64,000 bases of DNA from Hydrangea macrophylla (taxonomy: Eukaryota > Streptophyta > Magnoliopsida > Cornales > Hydrangeaceae): positions 28,955,501 through 29,019,500 of the forward strand of contig CM066998.1 in NCBI GenBank assembly GCA_033977485.1, in the 5' to 3' direction. Of this stretch, positions 45,881 to 58,340 are shown piece after piece (positions within the stretch are counted from its first letter, which is position 1; each line of letters begins with the position of its first letter). Made by a program: the position numbers and the translations under genes. A model generated the notes under the pieces. The model made no database searches. It worked only from the letters and a program-made list of their open reading frames with translations, and had not been told where the DNA came from.

Positions 45881-48395
45881 TGTAACAACCCAAAAATTTG
45901 AAAGTGTGTAAATAATTATTTTAATAATTATTTTTAGTTAGCAATATTATATGAGTGTGCCTATGTAAGACATGTGCTTGAAAAATTTAAGTGTTTGGTG
46001 GACATATCAATTAAATCATGAGTGAGCGCGTTTAGTTTGGGAGTTATATTTTATTAATTTATATTTGTAAAAAAAAAAAAAGAGAGAGCAGCCTCGAGAG
46101 AGAGAGAGAGAGAGAGAGAACAAGAGACAAAGAGAGAAGAGGCAACCCTAGTCACCTAGAAGGAGAAGAAAAAGAGAAGAGAAGAGAAAAGAAGGGAGTT
46201 CACCATCATCTACATCATCTTGCTTTTCCCAATTTGGTGAGTAAACATTTAGATTTATAGGGTTAATTCGTAGTTTGATTGATTTTTGATTTGTGTTCAT
46301 TATAGTTTGAATAAATCGTATGAATGGGTGTTTATATAATACGGATCTATAGTGATATATACATATACATATATATACATATATATCAAAGGTTAGATAT
46401 AAGTTATTTAGAAAATTGAAGAAAAAAAAAGACTAACACAAATTCGGATTTGGGTAAAATTGAAGAAAACTCTCAGTTTTGTTTTAGAAAATAATTCGTA
46501 TTAATTCATACATTTTATTTTTGTAAACCTGTTCGCGAAGGTCAATGTAAAACGCAATTCTGCACGTTTTTCGTCTAATGATATTTTTCTCAATTCTGCA
46601 CCATTTGGGCAGAAAATTCATATTACAGTAGCAGTAAATGTTAACTCTGAATTTTGAATTATGTTTATGAAAATAGTTAGAGATGTTTCTTTGTACGGTA
46701 TTATTATGAAGAACAATTTCAACCCATGCTGGTTTTGGGGCTGTTTAATATAAGATTTGTTTGGGACAATTTTAGATAATGCTGTTGAATGCCGATTTTA
46801 AATGCTATAACTTATGCTATATGCGGTATTAAATGATGATTGTGGAAATACAACGTTAGAGACGCGAATAGAAGTTTGGCACAAGGGCCTTATTGTGAAT
46901 AATCGGATAATGATAATCCATGTAATAAATGATAAATTTTTGAAGTGGTTAATGACGTGAATAAATCCTCATGAATGGTACTTGTGTGAATTAACGTAGA
47001 TGGTAAAAAAAAAAGTGGTTTCAAGTTCCTTAGTGTTCACCGCTCCCCGTTGTGTGATATGTTTTTTTTGGTAGCTCGACTTGCTGAGTGTACCCTTTTG
47101 CCAGTGGCTTCGTGATCAAGCTGGCCTAAGCCTTATGCCCGACTTATTTGTTAGACGTCTAGGCATATTGACTGGCCTTCTGTGTGTATACCTGGTTTGG
47201 TTGATACCCCAACCAAACTAGCACCAGAGTGGATGTTAGTAGTATGTCCGGGCACACATGGGATATATGTGTGGGTGTACCATGGAGGGTGACCAAGTGG
47301 TGAACCTAGGAAATTGAATAATGAATCATTCATAAAAAAATTAAGTTGACCATGAGTAGGGTGACCTTAGTGGTGAACCTAGGGCAAGAAAAAAATGACA
47401 GTGATTGTAGCGTTAAATGCAAATGGATAAACTGTTGCGAAACATGAAATTGAAAACTCGAAATGGTTACCGTGGTATATAATGCGAAGGAAATTGATAT
47501 AATGATTCGATATTGGAGAATTTCTTATTCTAATACTAAGGATTTGTGCTAACTCTCGAGTTGCAGGATGGTGGGCCCACTAACCATTGTCTACAGGCTT
47601 TAGCTCACCTTGTTATTTAAGAGTAAGTGTTTCTTTTACTTTGTGGGTGGAACAAACTGCCGCGTGACTCGAGAAAACTACCGCTTGTCCTCGCTCACGT
47701 GTGGAACTACAGTTCTGCCTACAACTTTGTATGTGTTTGTGGTCAAGAGAGGGAGGGAGTCCAGCGGATTCCCAACCTCCGGGAAATTTATTGGGTATTA
47801 TTATGTTAATTGATTATTGTTGGGTTGGAGTTGAGGGGACCATGAGTGATCCTTGAGACTGGAGCGTGTTTACTCATATCAGTGTTGTTATACAATGCTG
47901 ACCCGTGTGATGTTTATCATGCGGGGGCGTTTCTCGGGAAACGCAGCCGTATTGCAGATTAAGGAGTAGGCCGGTATGATTATTGGATTGCATGGATTTG
48001 CTTGAGGGCATGAAGACCTTTATTGTTCATTTGCTATTTTAATTTATTTGGCATTGTGGGCCATTATTGTAGTTGGTATTGGGACGTTTAGTAGCTCTGA
48101 CCAAAGGTTGTAATAGAGGTTATTCTTTCAAAGCTTTAATTGTAAATGAAAAGATTTTTATTCTTAATGAGAATTGAGAAATGTTTATTCAGCTTCCGCT
48201 TTTCAATATAAGTGATTTAGTAGTTGTACCTTTAATTAAATATATTTGAGTATTTTCGGAACCGCATGAGTGTTTTTTTTAAAATGTAAATGTGGTGGTT
48301 TTATTTTAAAAACATAAATGGAGATTTATTACAAATGTTTAAACCAGGTTTTTAAGAACATCTAATTCCATTAAAAAGTTTTATTAGGTGTGACA
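45881..48395 (+). repeat. Element E 3' LTR, with 94-bp terminal deletion
   Basis: Collinear with the 5' LTR but with a shorter GA tract and lacking the equivalent of 44660-44753, so TTATTAGGT runs straight into GTGACA. The last bases and the target duplication are intact. Confidence 0.92.
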
Positions 48396-48400
48396 GTATT

Positions 48401-48772
48401 TCTTTCATGGTTTGAATGAGGATGATATGATTCGTAGAGCTAAATTAATAGTTGAATGGAAGAGAGAGTGTTTAAAAGTTATTCTATATCTTTTTGAGCT
48501 TCAAATCAGAGAATTTTGTGGGTACATTCACTGCAAACCCTCACGAGACAACACTCGTCCACTAGGGGGAACCTAGGCTTTTAACGGCTTGTTGCATTTG
48601 CTAAATGCAACCGCAATTCCTGCGAAAATGAGTTAGGTAGTTTCTTTCTTGTAATTTTAGTTTAGTTAATCTGGGTCTAGTTTAATTTAGTTTTTTCTGT
48701 TATAGTTGTAGTTTAGCTTGTTTTGATTTTCGCTCTATTGCTAGGGACTAGCAAATCGCTAGTTGGGGGTTG
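48401..48772 (+). other. Athila B 3' non-coding region, right part, with polypurine tract
   Basis: Resumes B after element E. Carries the block shared with A (ACTCGTCCACTAGGGGGAAC, then TTGCATTTGCTAAATGCAA, 48549-48609) and ends with TTGGGGGTTG directly before the 3' LTR. Confidence 0.8.
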
Positions 48773-50395
48773 TGACAAGCGGGGGTATTTGTAAAATACA
48801 ACCGCGCTAAAAAAAGAAAATGTGCTAAATTATTTCACAATTCCTTCATTTATCTGCAATTTGAATTACAATGCTAGTTTGTACACAATTTGATTAAACT
48901 ATGATAAGTTGTTAGTTTTAGCTGTAGTTTGTGCAGATTACTGTTGCTGTGTGAAGAATTGGTTGAGAAAGATAAAAGGGAGTGCTGAATTTTAATGAAG
49001 ACAAGTAAAGGATAAAAAGTGAACCTCGATCGATTAAAGACCATTCGATAGAAGCTCAAGCGATTGAAGATCCTAGAAGGTTCGATCGATCGAAAGATGT
49101 TCGATTGATCGAACATGGCTTTTATCAGATTATATGCGCACGCAGCAGAGACGGGATTTTAACACTAGTAGTAGGTTTTAGGATAAATACTCGAATTGTA
49201 TACGTCCATTAGCACGCCCACTTTAGTTTTCCATCAGTTTTTAGAGAGAGAAGAGAGTTTTTCTTTGATGTTTTTGTAGGTTTTCCATTGATTCGTGGTT
49301 TTGTAGCTTGATTACTCTTAGTTAAATCAAAGTTTGTCGTTCCAGGTTACTTCTTTATGGTTTATTTACATTCTGCATGTAGTTTATAGTAGCATAATCT
49401 GTTAACTTCATAGTTTTGCATGCTAAATAAGTTCACATTATTAGTTTACATAGTTTTCATGTTGAAATCACAAACAAACAAGACTTTGATGAACTTTTAC
49501 GTTAAAAACGCATCTATGACACTCCAGACTATGTCTGACTAGTCCCCAGGTTGGGAGATCATGATGAAACCGTGATCTCAAGCCTCTGCCATGCAGAAGA
49601 ATAATTCCTGCGTTCGATCGAACGAGAAAGTTCGATCGATCGAAACAGAGATACAGTCGAGCGATCGAAGTCCGTTTGATCGATCGAGGGATGAGGAAGT
49701 CCGATCGATCGAAAGCGCATCGATCGATCGAACCTTCTGATTCTTGAGGACATTCTATGCAGTATTCCTAGACTTTCTGCTTTACTGATTTGTTATCAAA
49801 TTGTCCCCAAACGCTCAGTTTGTCAAAACAGTCTGTAAACTTAAAGCCTTGAGGCATTTTTCTTCAATAAACTTTGCAAACCACCCTCAATGCTAACACC
49901 ATTGTAGGTGCGAGTCTTAATTATTGTTTTAAACCGATTTTATGTATTTCAAACTTAAATGTGATGATATAGTCTCGGTCATGAAAGGACTATGGATTCT
50001 CTATCCTAAGAGAAATATGGAATACTATAGAGAATGTGCTCCATTGAGATTCAACGTAACTGCATGGTAGATGGCTAGGTCGCGGTGGATTCGTGTGATC
50101 CCAACATTCCCTTTTAGTAAGAAAAACACGTTTTAAAATATCGCTTTAGTTTGTTAGTTAGTTGTTAGATTAATTTAGTTTAATTACTTTATCTTTAGTA
50201 GTTGATAAATTGTGGGACTTTGTGTTCTACATTCCTTTAAAATATTGATTTTTATTTTCTTGTTTGAGATTAATCTAGGTAATTAGTTAAACACCTTCCA
50301 TGTGCAATCGACCTGGAGTTAACCAGATTACTACTTGTACGATTACCTACACTTTGGTATAGCACACAAGCGCACACAGAATAATTCTCGTGTCA
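48773..50395 (+). repeat. Athila B 3' LTR
   Basis: Starts TGACAAGCGG and ends CTCGTGTCA. Palindrome arrays at about 49027-49112 and 49613-49732 differ in copy number from the 5' LTR. Confidence 0.92.
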
Positions 50396-50400
50396 CAACA

Positions 50401-51715
50401 AGCCTTGCTTTAAAGGTTTCCACCTTACCGTCTGCTCCTCTCTTCTTCTTATAGATCCACTTACATCCAATGGGTTTTATTTCATTGTGTGGTTCTACAA
50501 GATCCCAGACTTTGATTGGAGTACATGGACTCCATTTCAGACTTTATAGCCTTTTGACAAAGATCTGCATCTTTATCTTGGAGTGCTTCATTGTAGTTAT
50601 AGGGATCGGTACCTTGTTCATCAGGGACCCGATCATAAGACTCTTCCAAGAACATATACCGGTCAGGTTGAATAATAACCCTCTCACTAAGACGAGGCAC
50701 AACCCGTGTCTGTGTATCACTGATATTTTGTTGTGAAGATTCTGAATTTAATACACCATTATTTGCACGCTGTACTGGTTCAGGAACCTGCATGTTAATG
50801 GTTGGTTCAGGATCTACACGATTTTCGATAATCCTCCCACTACGATGCAGTAATGGAATATTGATAACTCTGTCTTGTGATATTTCTTCTCGTACCGATG
50901 GTATCGAAGAAGTATGTGTCGGTGTCTCTCTTCTCATTTCTTTTAGAACAATACGGCTTCTGGGCTTGTGGTCCATAACATAGTCCTCTTCTAAGAATGT
51001 GGCATTGGTGCTAACAATAACCTTCTGATCCTTAGGACTATAAAACAGACCACCTTTAGTTCTTCTTGGATACCCAACAAAGAATCATACTTCTGTTCTT
51101 GATTTCAACTTTTCTGCGTTCCCTTTCAGCACATGTGCTGGACTAACCCAGATCCGAACATGCCGCAGATTAGGCTTTCATCCAGTCCACAATTCTGTGG
51201 GAGTAGTAGGTACTGACTTAGATGGTACCAAGTTTAGAATGTATGCAGCTGTCTCTAATGCGTGTCCCCAAAAGGAAATTGGTAAATCCGAATAACTCAT
51301 CATATATCTTACCATGTCCATGAGAGTCCTGTTCCTTCTTTCTGCTGCACCGTTCTGCTAAGGCATATGGGGTGCAGACAACTGGGATGTAATCCCTTGC
51401 TCCAATTAGTATTCCCTAAACTTTCCCAAGAGGTACTCTCCACCACGATCATATCGTAGTGTCTTGATACATTTACCTAGACGTTTCTCCGTTTTCAGCC
51501 TTGAAGTCTTTGAATTTCTCAAAGCATTCAGACTTACGCCGCATCAAAAAAATGTACCCATACCTTGAGTAATCATTGATGAAAGTGACAATGTACTAAA
51601 ATCCCCCTCTTGCTTGGACAGTCATAGGAGCACACAAATTAGAGTGAACCAGTTCTAATGGCTCTTTTTCTCTATAGCCCTTGGCCGAGAAAGGCCTCTT
51701 GGTCATTTTACCTTC
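50401..51715 (-). pseudogene. Copia pol fragment: integrase and start of RT
   Basis: Minus strand, descending: GKMTKRPFSAKGYREKEPLE, integrase core ([42 protein letters not shown]), a connector (MDHKPRSRIVLKEM...), then RT start (EALQDKDADLCQKAIKSEME, KPIGCKWIYKKKRGADGKVE). Lesions: several stops in integrase (for example GGF*YIV, TSR*MYQ, REY*LEQ) and a one-base insertion near 50511-50513 that shifts the frame between SNQ and VWDLVEPHN. It joins the RT fragment at 29377 once B is removed. Confidence 0.85.
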
Positions 51716-52333
51716 TGATATGTCCAAAATAATCTAGTCATGAAGCCAGTCCGCCACGTCACCAAGAGGTACCGATTATTCCGGTAAGGGCGCCCACAGC
51801 CAAGCATTCCCGAGGTGTTCTCTCAGACCGGGCGGTTCGCACCAACTAGCCGGGCGTGACAATCGCGGTGTCCCACAATCCCGTCCAATCCAGCCGTTTC
51901 CTAAACCAACTACAAGTCTGCAAGATGGAAGGTGGCAGTTTCCTAAATCACTTAGGAAACCTTCCCTAGATTATGCCAATCAAACTCTAATCAAATTAGT
52001 TTTCCTAATCTAATCAACCTACCATGTAAGGGTGGACTCTTGCATCTATAAAAGAGCCCACCTACCATGTCACTGGGGATCCTGATCCGAAAATAATTCT
52101 CTACGCTCACAAGCATATAACAGAGAACTCACCATCAATACGCATATACCCAGCCGGTATTAGTAGTAGTGCCGCCCATCTTTGTTGGCTCACCAGGCCC
52201 GCCGGTGATCTGCTAGTGAGAGCGCACAGACGCAACCATGGACGTAGGTCACCTCGTTAACGGGACCGAACCACATACAAATTCTTATCTTATTTTCTCT
52301 CTAAACCCTTCTTACCAGTTTTAGGTAGCATCA
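51716..52333 (+). repeat. Element C 5' LTR
   Basis: TATA box TATAAAA at 52047-52053 in the context TGCATCTATAAAAGAGCCC, shared with the 3' LTR. Confidence 0.93.
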
Positions 52334-52336
52334 GTT

Positions 52337-52353
52337 TGGTGCCGTCTGTGGGA
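52337..52353 (+). other. Element C primer binding site
   Basis: TGGTGCCGTCTGTGGGA three bases after the LTR. Tat/Ogre elements normally carry TGGCGCCGTCTGTGGGA, reported to pair with tRNA-Arg. One C-to-T change is visible. Confidence 0.75.
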
Positions 52354-52473
52354 ATCGACATAGTCTTCTCATCAACAAATCCTTGACTGATCAACATACC
52401 GCCAAAGACGGGTAAGAAAACTACTGCCCCGACTGGTCGGGAGAACCCTCAGCCTGAGCAGCAGGCTGCCTCC

Positions 52474-53635
52474 ATGACTACCGAGCAGATAAAGGTGACA
52501 TTGGCACAACTCTTTGAGGGCTAGCGCCGGATACAGGAACAGATGGAGGCGCTTTTGTCCTGGCAGGAGAAGCATCTTGCGTCAGAAAAATCAGCCCGAG
52601 AAGAGCGCTCCTGTCCAAAGGACAGCTCGGGCACGCAGGCAAGCCCGTTCCGCCCCGGTGTCTCCACCGGACTGGGAACCCCTCGGTGATGGTGAGTACA
52701 GCCAGGCAACCAGGCGTTCACGAAGGCAAGCTCGGCCCGATCCTTGCCGGGTGGAGGATGCCAGGACTATTATCAACCGACGGTGTCTGGCCCGAGGAGA
52801 ATAGTCAGGACGGAGAGCCCGAGAGTCAACCGAGGACCCCCTGACCAGGAGCCAGGGGGACCTTCGGCACACGATTACTCGGACCCAGAGCCTGGCTCGA
52901 TCCCAAAGGTCGACGCATTTCGAGGAAGAGGCCTCGTCATCCGATCCGACCTACCGCTCGAATACTAAGAGGAGGACCCAGCGTGATGACATCAAGGCCC
53001 AGGTCGAGCAACTGCAGCAGCAGATCGAGAGGTTGAACCGCAAGTCCGGTCACGACCTCACCAACACGGAGACGGATTCACCCTATACCGTTCGCGTGAC
53101 ACAGTTTCCTATTCCACGGAAGTTCAAACCTCCTCACCTCAGCTCGTATGACGGCATAGGAAGCCCGGTGGAACACATCCTCACTTATAAGGCACAGATG
53201 GCACTAGTCACCATGGTGGATGAGCTGTTGTGCCTGGCCTTTTTCAGTACTCTCAAGGGGCCAGCCGCACAGTGGTTCCATGCTCTAAAGCCCCGGACGA
53301 TCGATAACTTCAAAGCCCTCGGCAAGCTTTTCATCAGCTAGTTTGTCGGGATGCTCGACCGGTCGCAACCGAACACTCAGTTGTTGACTGTCAAGCAGCG
53401 TAAAGGGGAGTCTTTGAGGGAGTACGTAGACCGTTTCAACCAGCAAAGGCTCTTGATCCACAATCTCAACAAAACGGCTGCAATTATGGCCTTCTGTTCA
53501 GGAGTTCAACACACCAAGGTCGCCACATCATTCCATCGTGATCGACCGGCAACCCTGGTGGAGCTCTCGGAGAGGTTTAGAAAATACATAGATACTGAAG
53601 AATTCCTAAAGACAAAGCGCACAGGCTAGGCGGGA
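52474..53635 (+). pseudogene. gag: Element C gag, broken
   Basis: Likely start MTTEQIKVTLAQLF at 52474, soon followed by stops and shifts. The retrotransposon gag domain is clear from 53033: FKPPHLSSYDGIGSPVEHIL, LKGPAAQWFHAL, then a stop at 53339-53341 (LFIS*FVG, family has Q), and RKGESLREYVDRFNQQRL to RKYIDTEEF with a stop at 53627-53629. After that, frames shift further. Confidence 0.85.
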
Positions 53636-54168
53636 GACGAATCCCCAAAGGGAAAACGCAAGCATGAAGGATTTGAGAAGGTCTCGGGAAAGAAGCCGAG
53701 GCAAGATTAGAAGGACGCCCAGGGTCAGCCCCCGATTGCTTTCACCCCCCTTTCTCGGCCCATACATGAAGTCATGGCCGCCGTCGAGGCGCAAAGACTG
53801 CTCCCGTAGTCGGTAAAGCTAAGAGCCTCGCTCGGTAAGAGGAACAGGACAAATTCTGCCGCTACCACAGGGATCACGGCCATGAAACGGAGGATTGCTT
53901 TAAATTAAAGATAGCAATAGAGAAGCTGATTGAGCAGGGACACCTCGCAGAGTTCGTCACAGCAGATAGACGACTCCGGCAGGACACCCGAGCTCCCGAT
54001 CAGCCACCACCACTTGGTCACATCGACGTGATCTTTGGAGGAATATCAGGCAGAGGAGATTAACAGTCGGCACGAAAGAGGCATGCTCGGGCATCCCGAG
54101 CGGATGTCTGGCAAGTCCAATCCACCGGCTCCTCCCCAACCGATGTTCTAACGTTCACATCCGATGAC

Positions 54169-57100
54169 TTGCAGGACGTCCACTGCCCCCATGATGACCC
54201 GCTAGTAGTGACGCTTTTCATAGCCAACTATATGGTCCAGAGGGTGCTGGTGGACACAGGGAGCTCGTCCGACATTATGTTCACGTCGGCATTCGATCAG
54301 CTCGGGATCTCCAGGGATCAGCTCCGGCTAGTCGCTACTCCCCTGGTTGGATTCAATGGCTCCAGCACACAACTGCTCGGTACAATCGAGCTCCCAGTTC
54401 TCATGGGGACCTACCCTCAACAGGCCTACGTACTGACCAATTTTGTAATCGTCAAAGCCCCGTCGGCCTACAATGTCATCCTTGGCAGGCTAACTCTCAA
54501 CAATGCCAGGGCAGTCGTCTCCACCTACAGCTTAACAGTGAAGTTCCCAACTCCTCAAGGACCCGGATGCTTGCGTGGAGATCAGAGCACCGCCCAGAGT
54601 TGTTATGTCAGCTCATTGCGCCGGGGGGCAATCACAGAAACATTGAACGATCAAGAGATGGACCCCCGGAACCAGAGCCACACGATAAGTCCGATGGAAG
54701 AACTGGAAAAAGTGACGCTGGACCCCGAGTTCCCTGACCGCACGGTCAGCATTGGTACCCTACTGGAGTCCGGCCTGAAGGAAAAACTGACTCAGTTCTT
54801 AAGACAAAATCAAGACATTTTTGCTTGGGGTCATGAGGATATGCCCAGGATTGATCCCCGGGTAATGTCCCACCATCTCAATGTCAGCCCGGATTGCCGC
54901 CCAGTCAAGCAAAAGAAAAGGGGCATGGCCCCCCCGAGAGACAGAAGGTAGTGAGTAAGGAGGTCGACAAGCTCCTAAAGGCGAAGTCCATCCGAGAGGT
55001 CCATTATCCCGACTGGTTAGCTAATGTTGTTCTTGCCAAGAAAAGCAACGGGAAGTGGAGAATGTGCTTGGACTTCACCGACCTCAACAAGGCCTGCCCC
55101 AAGGACTATTATCCGCTTCCTAGGATAGACCTCCTTATGGATTCCATGGCAGGTCACTCACTCCTCTCGTTTATGGACGCCTACTTGGGGTACAACCAGA
55201 TCAGCATGTACCCCGGGGACGAAGAGAAGTCAGCATTCATCACCGACCAAGGGACGTATTGCTACAAGGTCATGCCATTCGGCCTCAAGAATGTCGGGGC
55301 TACCTACCAGCGCCTGGTCAACTACATGTTCAAAGACCTCATTGGAAAGTCTATGGAGGTGTATGTGGATGATCTACTAGTCAAGAGCCGGGACGAGCCC
55401 GACCATCTAGAGCATCTGGCCAGGGCCTTCAGCATTTTGAGAAAATTCAGGATAAGGTTGAACCCGGCCAAATGCACCTTTGGTGTCTCGTCCAGGAAAT
55501 TTCTTGGCCATTTAGTCAGCAGACGGGGAATTGAGGCAAACCCTGAGAAGATCAAAGCTATTATCAACATGCGGTCGCCCAAATCAACGAAGGAAGTTTA
55601 GAGCCTAGCCGGACGGGTGGCCGTACTAAACAAATTTGTCTCCCAAGCTACCGACCGGTGCCTTCCATTCTTCAAAATCCTCCGTAAAGCATTCCAGTGG
55701 TCGGAAGAGTGTGAAGAGGCATTCCAGGAGCTCAAGAAGTACCTGGCGTCCCCTCCTCTCCTCTTAACACTCGTGCCGGGGGAAGAATTATTCTTATACT
55801 TGGCAGTGTCACCATCGGCGGTTAGCTCGGCACTTATTCGGGAAGAGGATGGGATACACTTCCCAGTGTACTATACCAGCCAGGCGTTATAGGGCACAGA
55901 GAGTAGATACTCCCGCATCGAGAAACTGGCATTCGCCCTTATCACCTCGGCCCGGAGGCTCCACCCATACTTTCAGGCCTATGCCATTGTGGTCTTCACA
56001 GATCAGCCTCTTCGCAAAATCCTCAGCCGCCCAGACACGTTCGGGAGGCTTGTCAAGTGGGCCTTGGAATTGGAAGAGTTTGAAATGATCTACCGACCCC
56101 GGACAGCTATCAAGGGACAAGCCGTAGCAGACTTTTTGGTCGAGTTTACGTATCCCGAAGACCCGGTTGAAGAGCCTGAGCCCCCGGCCTTACCGCCCGG
56201 GTTACACTCTGATATCCCAACCTGAGTACTGCATGTGGACGGTTCATCCAATCAGCAGGGCAGTGGGGCAGGAATCATCCTGACTACCCCCGACGGTATC
56301 CTGCTCGAATATGCACTAAGGTTTGGGTTCCGTGCCTCCAACAACGAGGTCGAATACGAAAGCCCTCTTAGTCGGGTTATAGTTGGCCATCTCCATGAGT
56401 GCACAATAGGTTCAGGGCTATAGTGACTCCTAGCTCATGGTAAATCAGGTTAACCAAGAGTACGAGGCGCGGGAAGACAGCATGGTAGCCTACTTGGCCA
56501 TTGTTCGAGCGGTTTTCAATTATCTCTGGGGATTTTCCATCATGCAAATACCCAGAGAAGAAAATACCAGAGCCGACCGGTTGGCCTGCCTAGCCTCGTC
56601 TTTTGAGTCAGACTTGCCCGGGATTTGGATACAATACCTACCCGAGCCAAGTGTGATCAACTCAGAGGGCATAGAGGTAGACCTGGTCACTCTGGAACCC
56701 AGCTAGATGGACCCACTCATGACATTCCTGACAACAGGGACGCTCCTAGATGATAAAGAGGAAGCCCACCTAGTTAAATACCGGACGGCACGATATCATC
56801 TTCTCGACGGCATCCTTTGCAAGTGGGGATTCACTATCCCATACCTCTGTTGTGTTCACCCTGTGCAAGTCTAAGCAATACTGTTCGAAATCCACGAAGG
56901 TGTAACCACATCGGAGGCCGGGCACTCTCCAGAAAGGCCCTACTATAAGGTTTCTACTGGCCAACAATGGCCCGGGATTCCCAAGAGTATGTATAGAGGT
57001 GTTACAAGTGCCAACGATACTCTCCCATGATCAACCGACCGGGAGAACTCCAGACACCAATCCACAGCCCCTAGCCATTCGCTCAGTGGGGAATCGACAT

Positions 57101-57929
57101 TGTTGGTCCTTTACCGACGGGAAAAGAATAGGTCAAATTTGCCGTGATAGCTGTTGACTACTTCACCAAATGGGCAGAGGCCGAACCCTAGGCGACAATA
57201 ACCGAGCGGAAAATGGAGTTCTTTGTTGAAAGGAATATTCTTAGTAGATTTGGCATTCCTTGGGTCCTAGTCAGTGACAATGGCAGAAAATTTGACACCC
57301 CTATCTTCAGATAATTCTGCTCAGGCTATGGGATACTGAATCATTACTCCTCCCCCGAGCACCCACAAGCCAACGGTCAAGCCGAGGTAACCAACCGAAC
57401 AATCTTGCACTCAATCAAAACAAGGCTTGAAGGCGCCAAAGGGCTGTGGGCTGAAGTGCTACCAACCCTCCTGTGGGACTACCCCACTACACCTCGAGCG
57501 GCAACAGGCAAAACGCCGTTTTCCTTAACTTACAGATTTGAGGTAGTGGTCCCCACAGAGCTAGGGTTGCCTACATATCAGGTGGCCAACTTCAGTGCGC
57601 CGAATAACAAAGAGGCTCTCAGGTCAGAACTGGACTTGGTAGAGGAAAAAAGAGACCGGGCTTACCTAAAGGTGGCGACCTACAAGCAAAGGATCTCGCG
57701 ATACTATAATAGTAAGGTAAAGCATCGCAGTTTTCAAGTCGCAGACCTCGTCCTCAAGGCAGTGAACCAGTCTACCCGAATCCCGAGCCATGGAAAATTG
57801 GGGTAAAACTGGGAAGGCCCATATAAAGTAACCCGGGTCAACCGACCGAGAACGTACTGGCTGCAGAGCATGGACGGGCACGATCTCTCTCATCCTTGGA
57901 ATGTGCAACACCTCCGCAAGTACTATTAG
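54169..57929 (+). pseudogene. pol: Element C pol with two RNase H domains, broken
   Basis: Protease with VLVDTGSSSD (~54247-54276) in an open 260-aa frame; frameshift at ~54940; RT 54958-55600 with YVDD; stop at 55599-55601 (KEV*SLAGR); native RNase H ~55780-56160 whose first acidic residue is replaced (LYLAVS), stop near 55890; linker; second, archaeal-type RNase H from 56226 (LHVDGSSNQQGSGAGIIL, NNEVEYE, then SDS*LMVNQV); degenerate integrase zinc region; integrase core with WGIDIVG, VSDNG and NGQAEVTN; C-terminal part to WNVQHLRKYY at 57929. Tat elements are known to have acquired an additional archaeal-type RNase H while the original one decayed. Confidence 0.88.
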
Positions 57930-58078
57930 TAGCATCTGACCACGAGAATTTAGTATGGTAGAGAAATTTCTTTTTTGTAGCTGCGATTGAGCAACCATCA
58001 TAAGTTTTTATTTTTAAATAAAATGGAATAATTTACTTTGAAAATTTACTTCTGTCAGTACACCATGTAATGCTAAAA
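57930..58078 (+). other. Spacer downstream of element C pol
   Basis: Short AT-rich non-coding stretch between the pol stop and the 29-bp tandem repeats. Confidence 0.6.
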
Positions 58079-58340
58079 AGACCTCGGGCCTAACCCTAAG
58101 GCACCAAAGACCTCGGGCCTAACCCCAAGGCATAAAAGACCTCGGGCCTAACCCCGATACACCAAAGACCTTGGGCCTAACCCCAAGGCACAAAAGACCT
58201 CGGGCCTAACCCCGAGGCACCACAGACCTTGGGCTTAACCCCAAGGCATAAAAGACCTCGGGCCTAACCCCAAGGCACAAAAGACCTCAGGCTCCAAACC
58301 CAGGCACTAAAAAGACGTCGGGCTCAGAACCCAGGCACAA
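58079..58340. repeat. 29-bp minisatellite in element C
   Basis: Nine tandem units of the AAGACCTCGGGCCTAACCCC-AAGGCACAA type. The first seven are close copies and the last two are diverged. It lies in the non-coding 3' region between pol and the antisense gene. Confidence 0.92.

Larger units (their letters stand above)
42100..48395 (+). mobile_element. Non-autonomous Tekay/Del-like LTR element E (LARD-type), nested in B
   Basis: Two long LTRs (42100-44759, 2660 bp; 45881-48395, 2515 bp) flank only 1121 bp of internal DNA. It is flanked by GTATT (42095-42099 and 48396-48400). Ends are TGTAACAACCC...GTGTGACA. PBS TGGTATCAGAGC (44763-44774) matches initiator tRNA-Met, and the internal end TTCGGGACGAAATTTCTTTA followed by AAGAGGGTAGAA is the pre-LTR sequence typical of Tekay/Del chromoviruses. 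There is no gag or pol at all, so it must have been mobilised in trans. LTRs differ by roughly 1-3% in the stretches I compared, plus indels. Confidence 0.92.
29378..50395 (+). mobile_element. Athila-lineage element B, degenerate, carrying nested element E
   Basis: Own length is about 14.7 kb after removing E and one TSD copy, matching A. It is flanked by CAACA (29373-29377 and 50396-50400). LTRs are 1636 and 1623 bp and differ by about 4% plus indels. The 5' LTR now starts TA rather than TG. Gene order is the same as A, but every ORF is broken. Its LTR belongs to the same family as A's but is clearly a different subfamily, so A and B are independent insertions rather than a duplication. Confidence 0.93.

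Noticed and set aside
13497..50395. A and B as two halves of one segmental duplication
   Set aside because: Each has its own LTR pair and its own target duplication (CACTT, CAACA), and their LTRs belong to different subfamilies.
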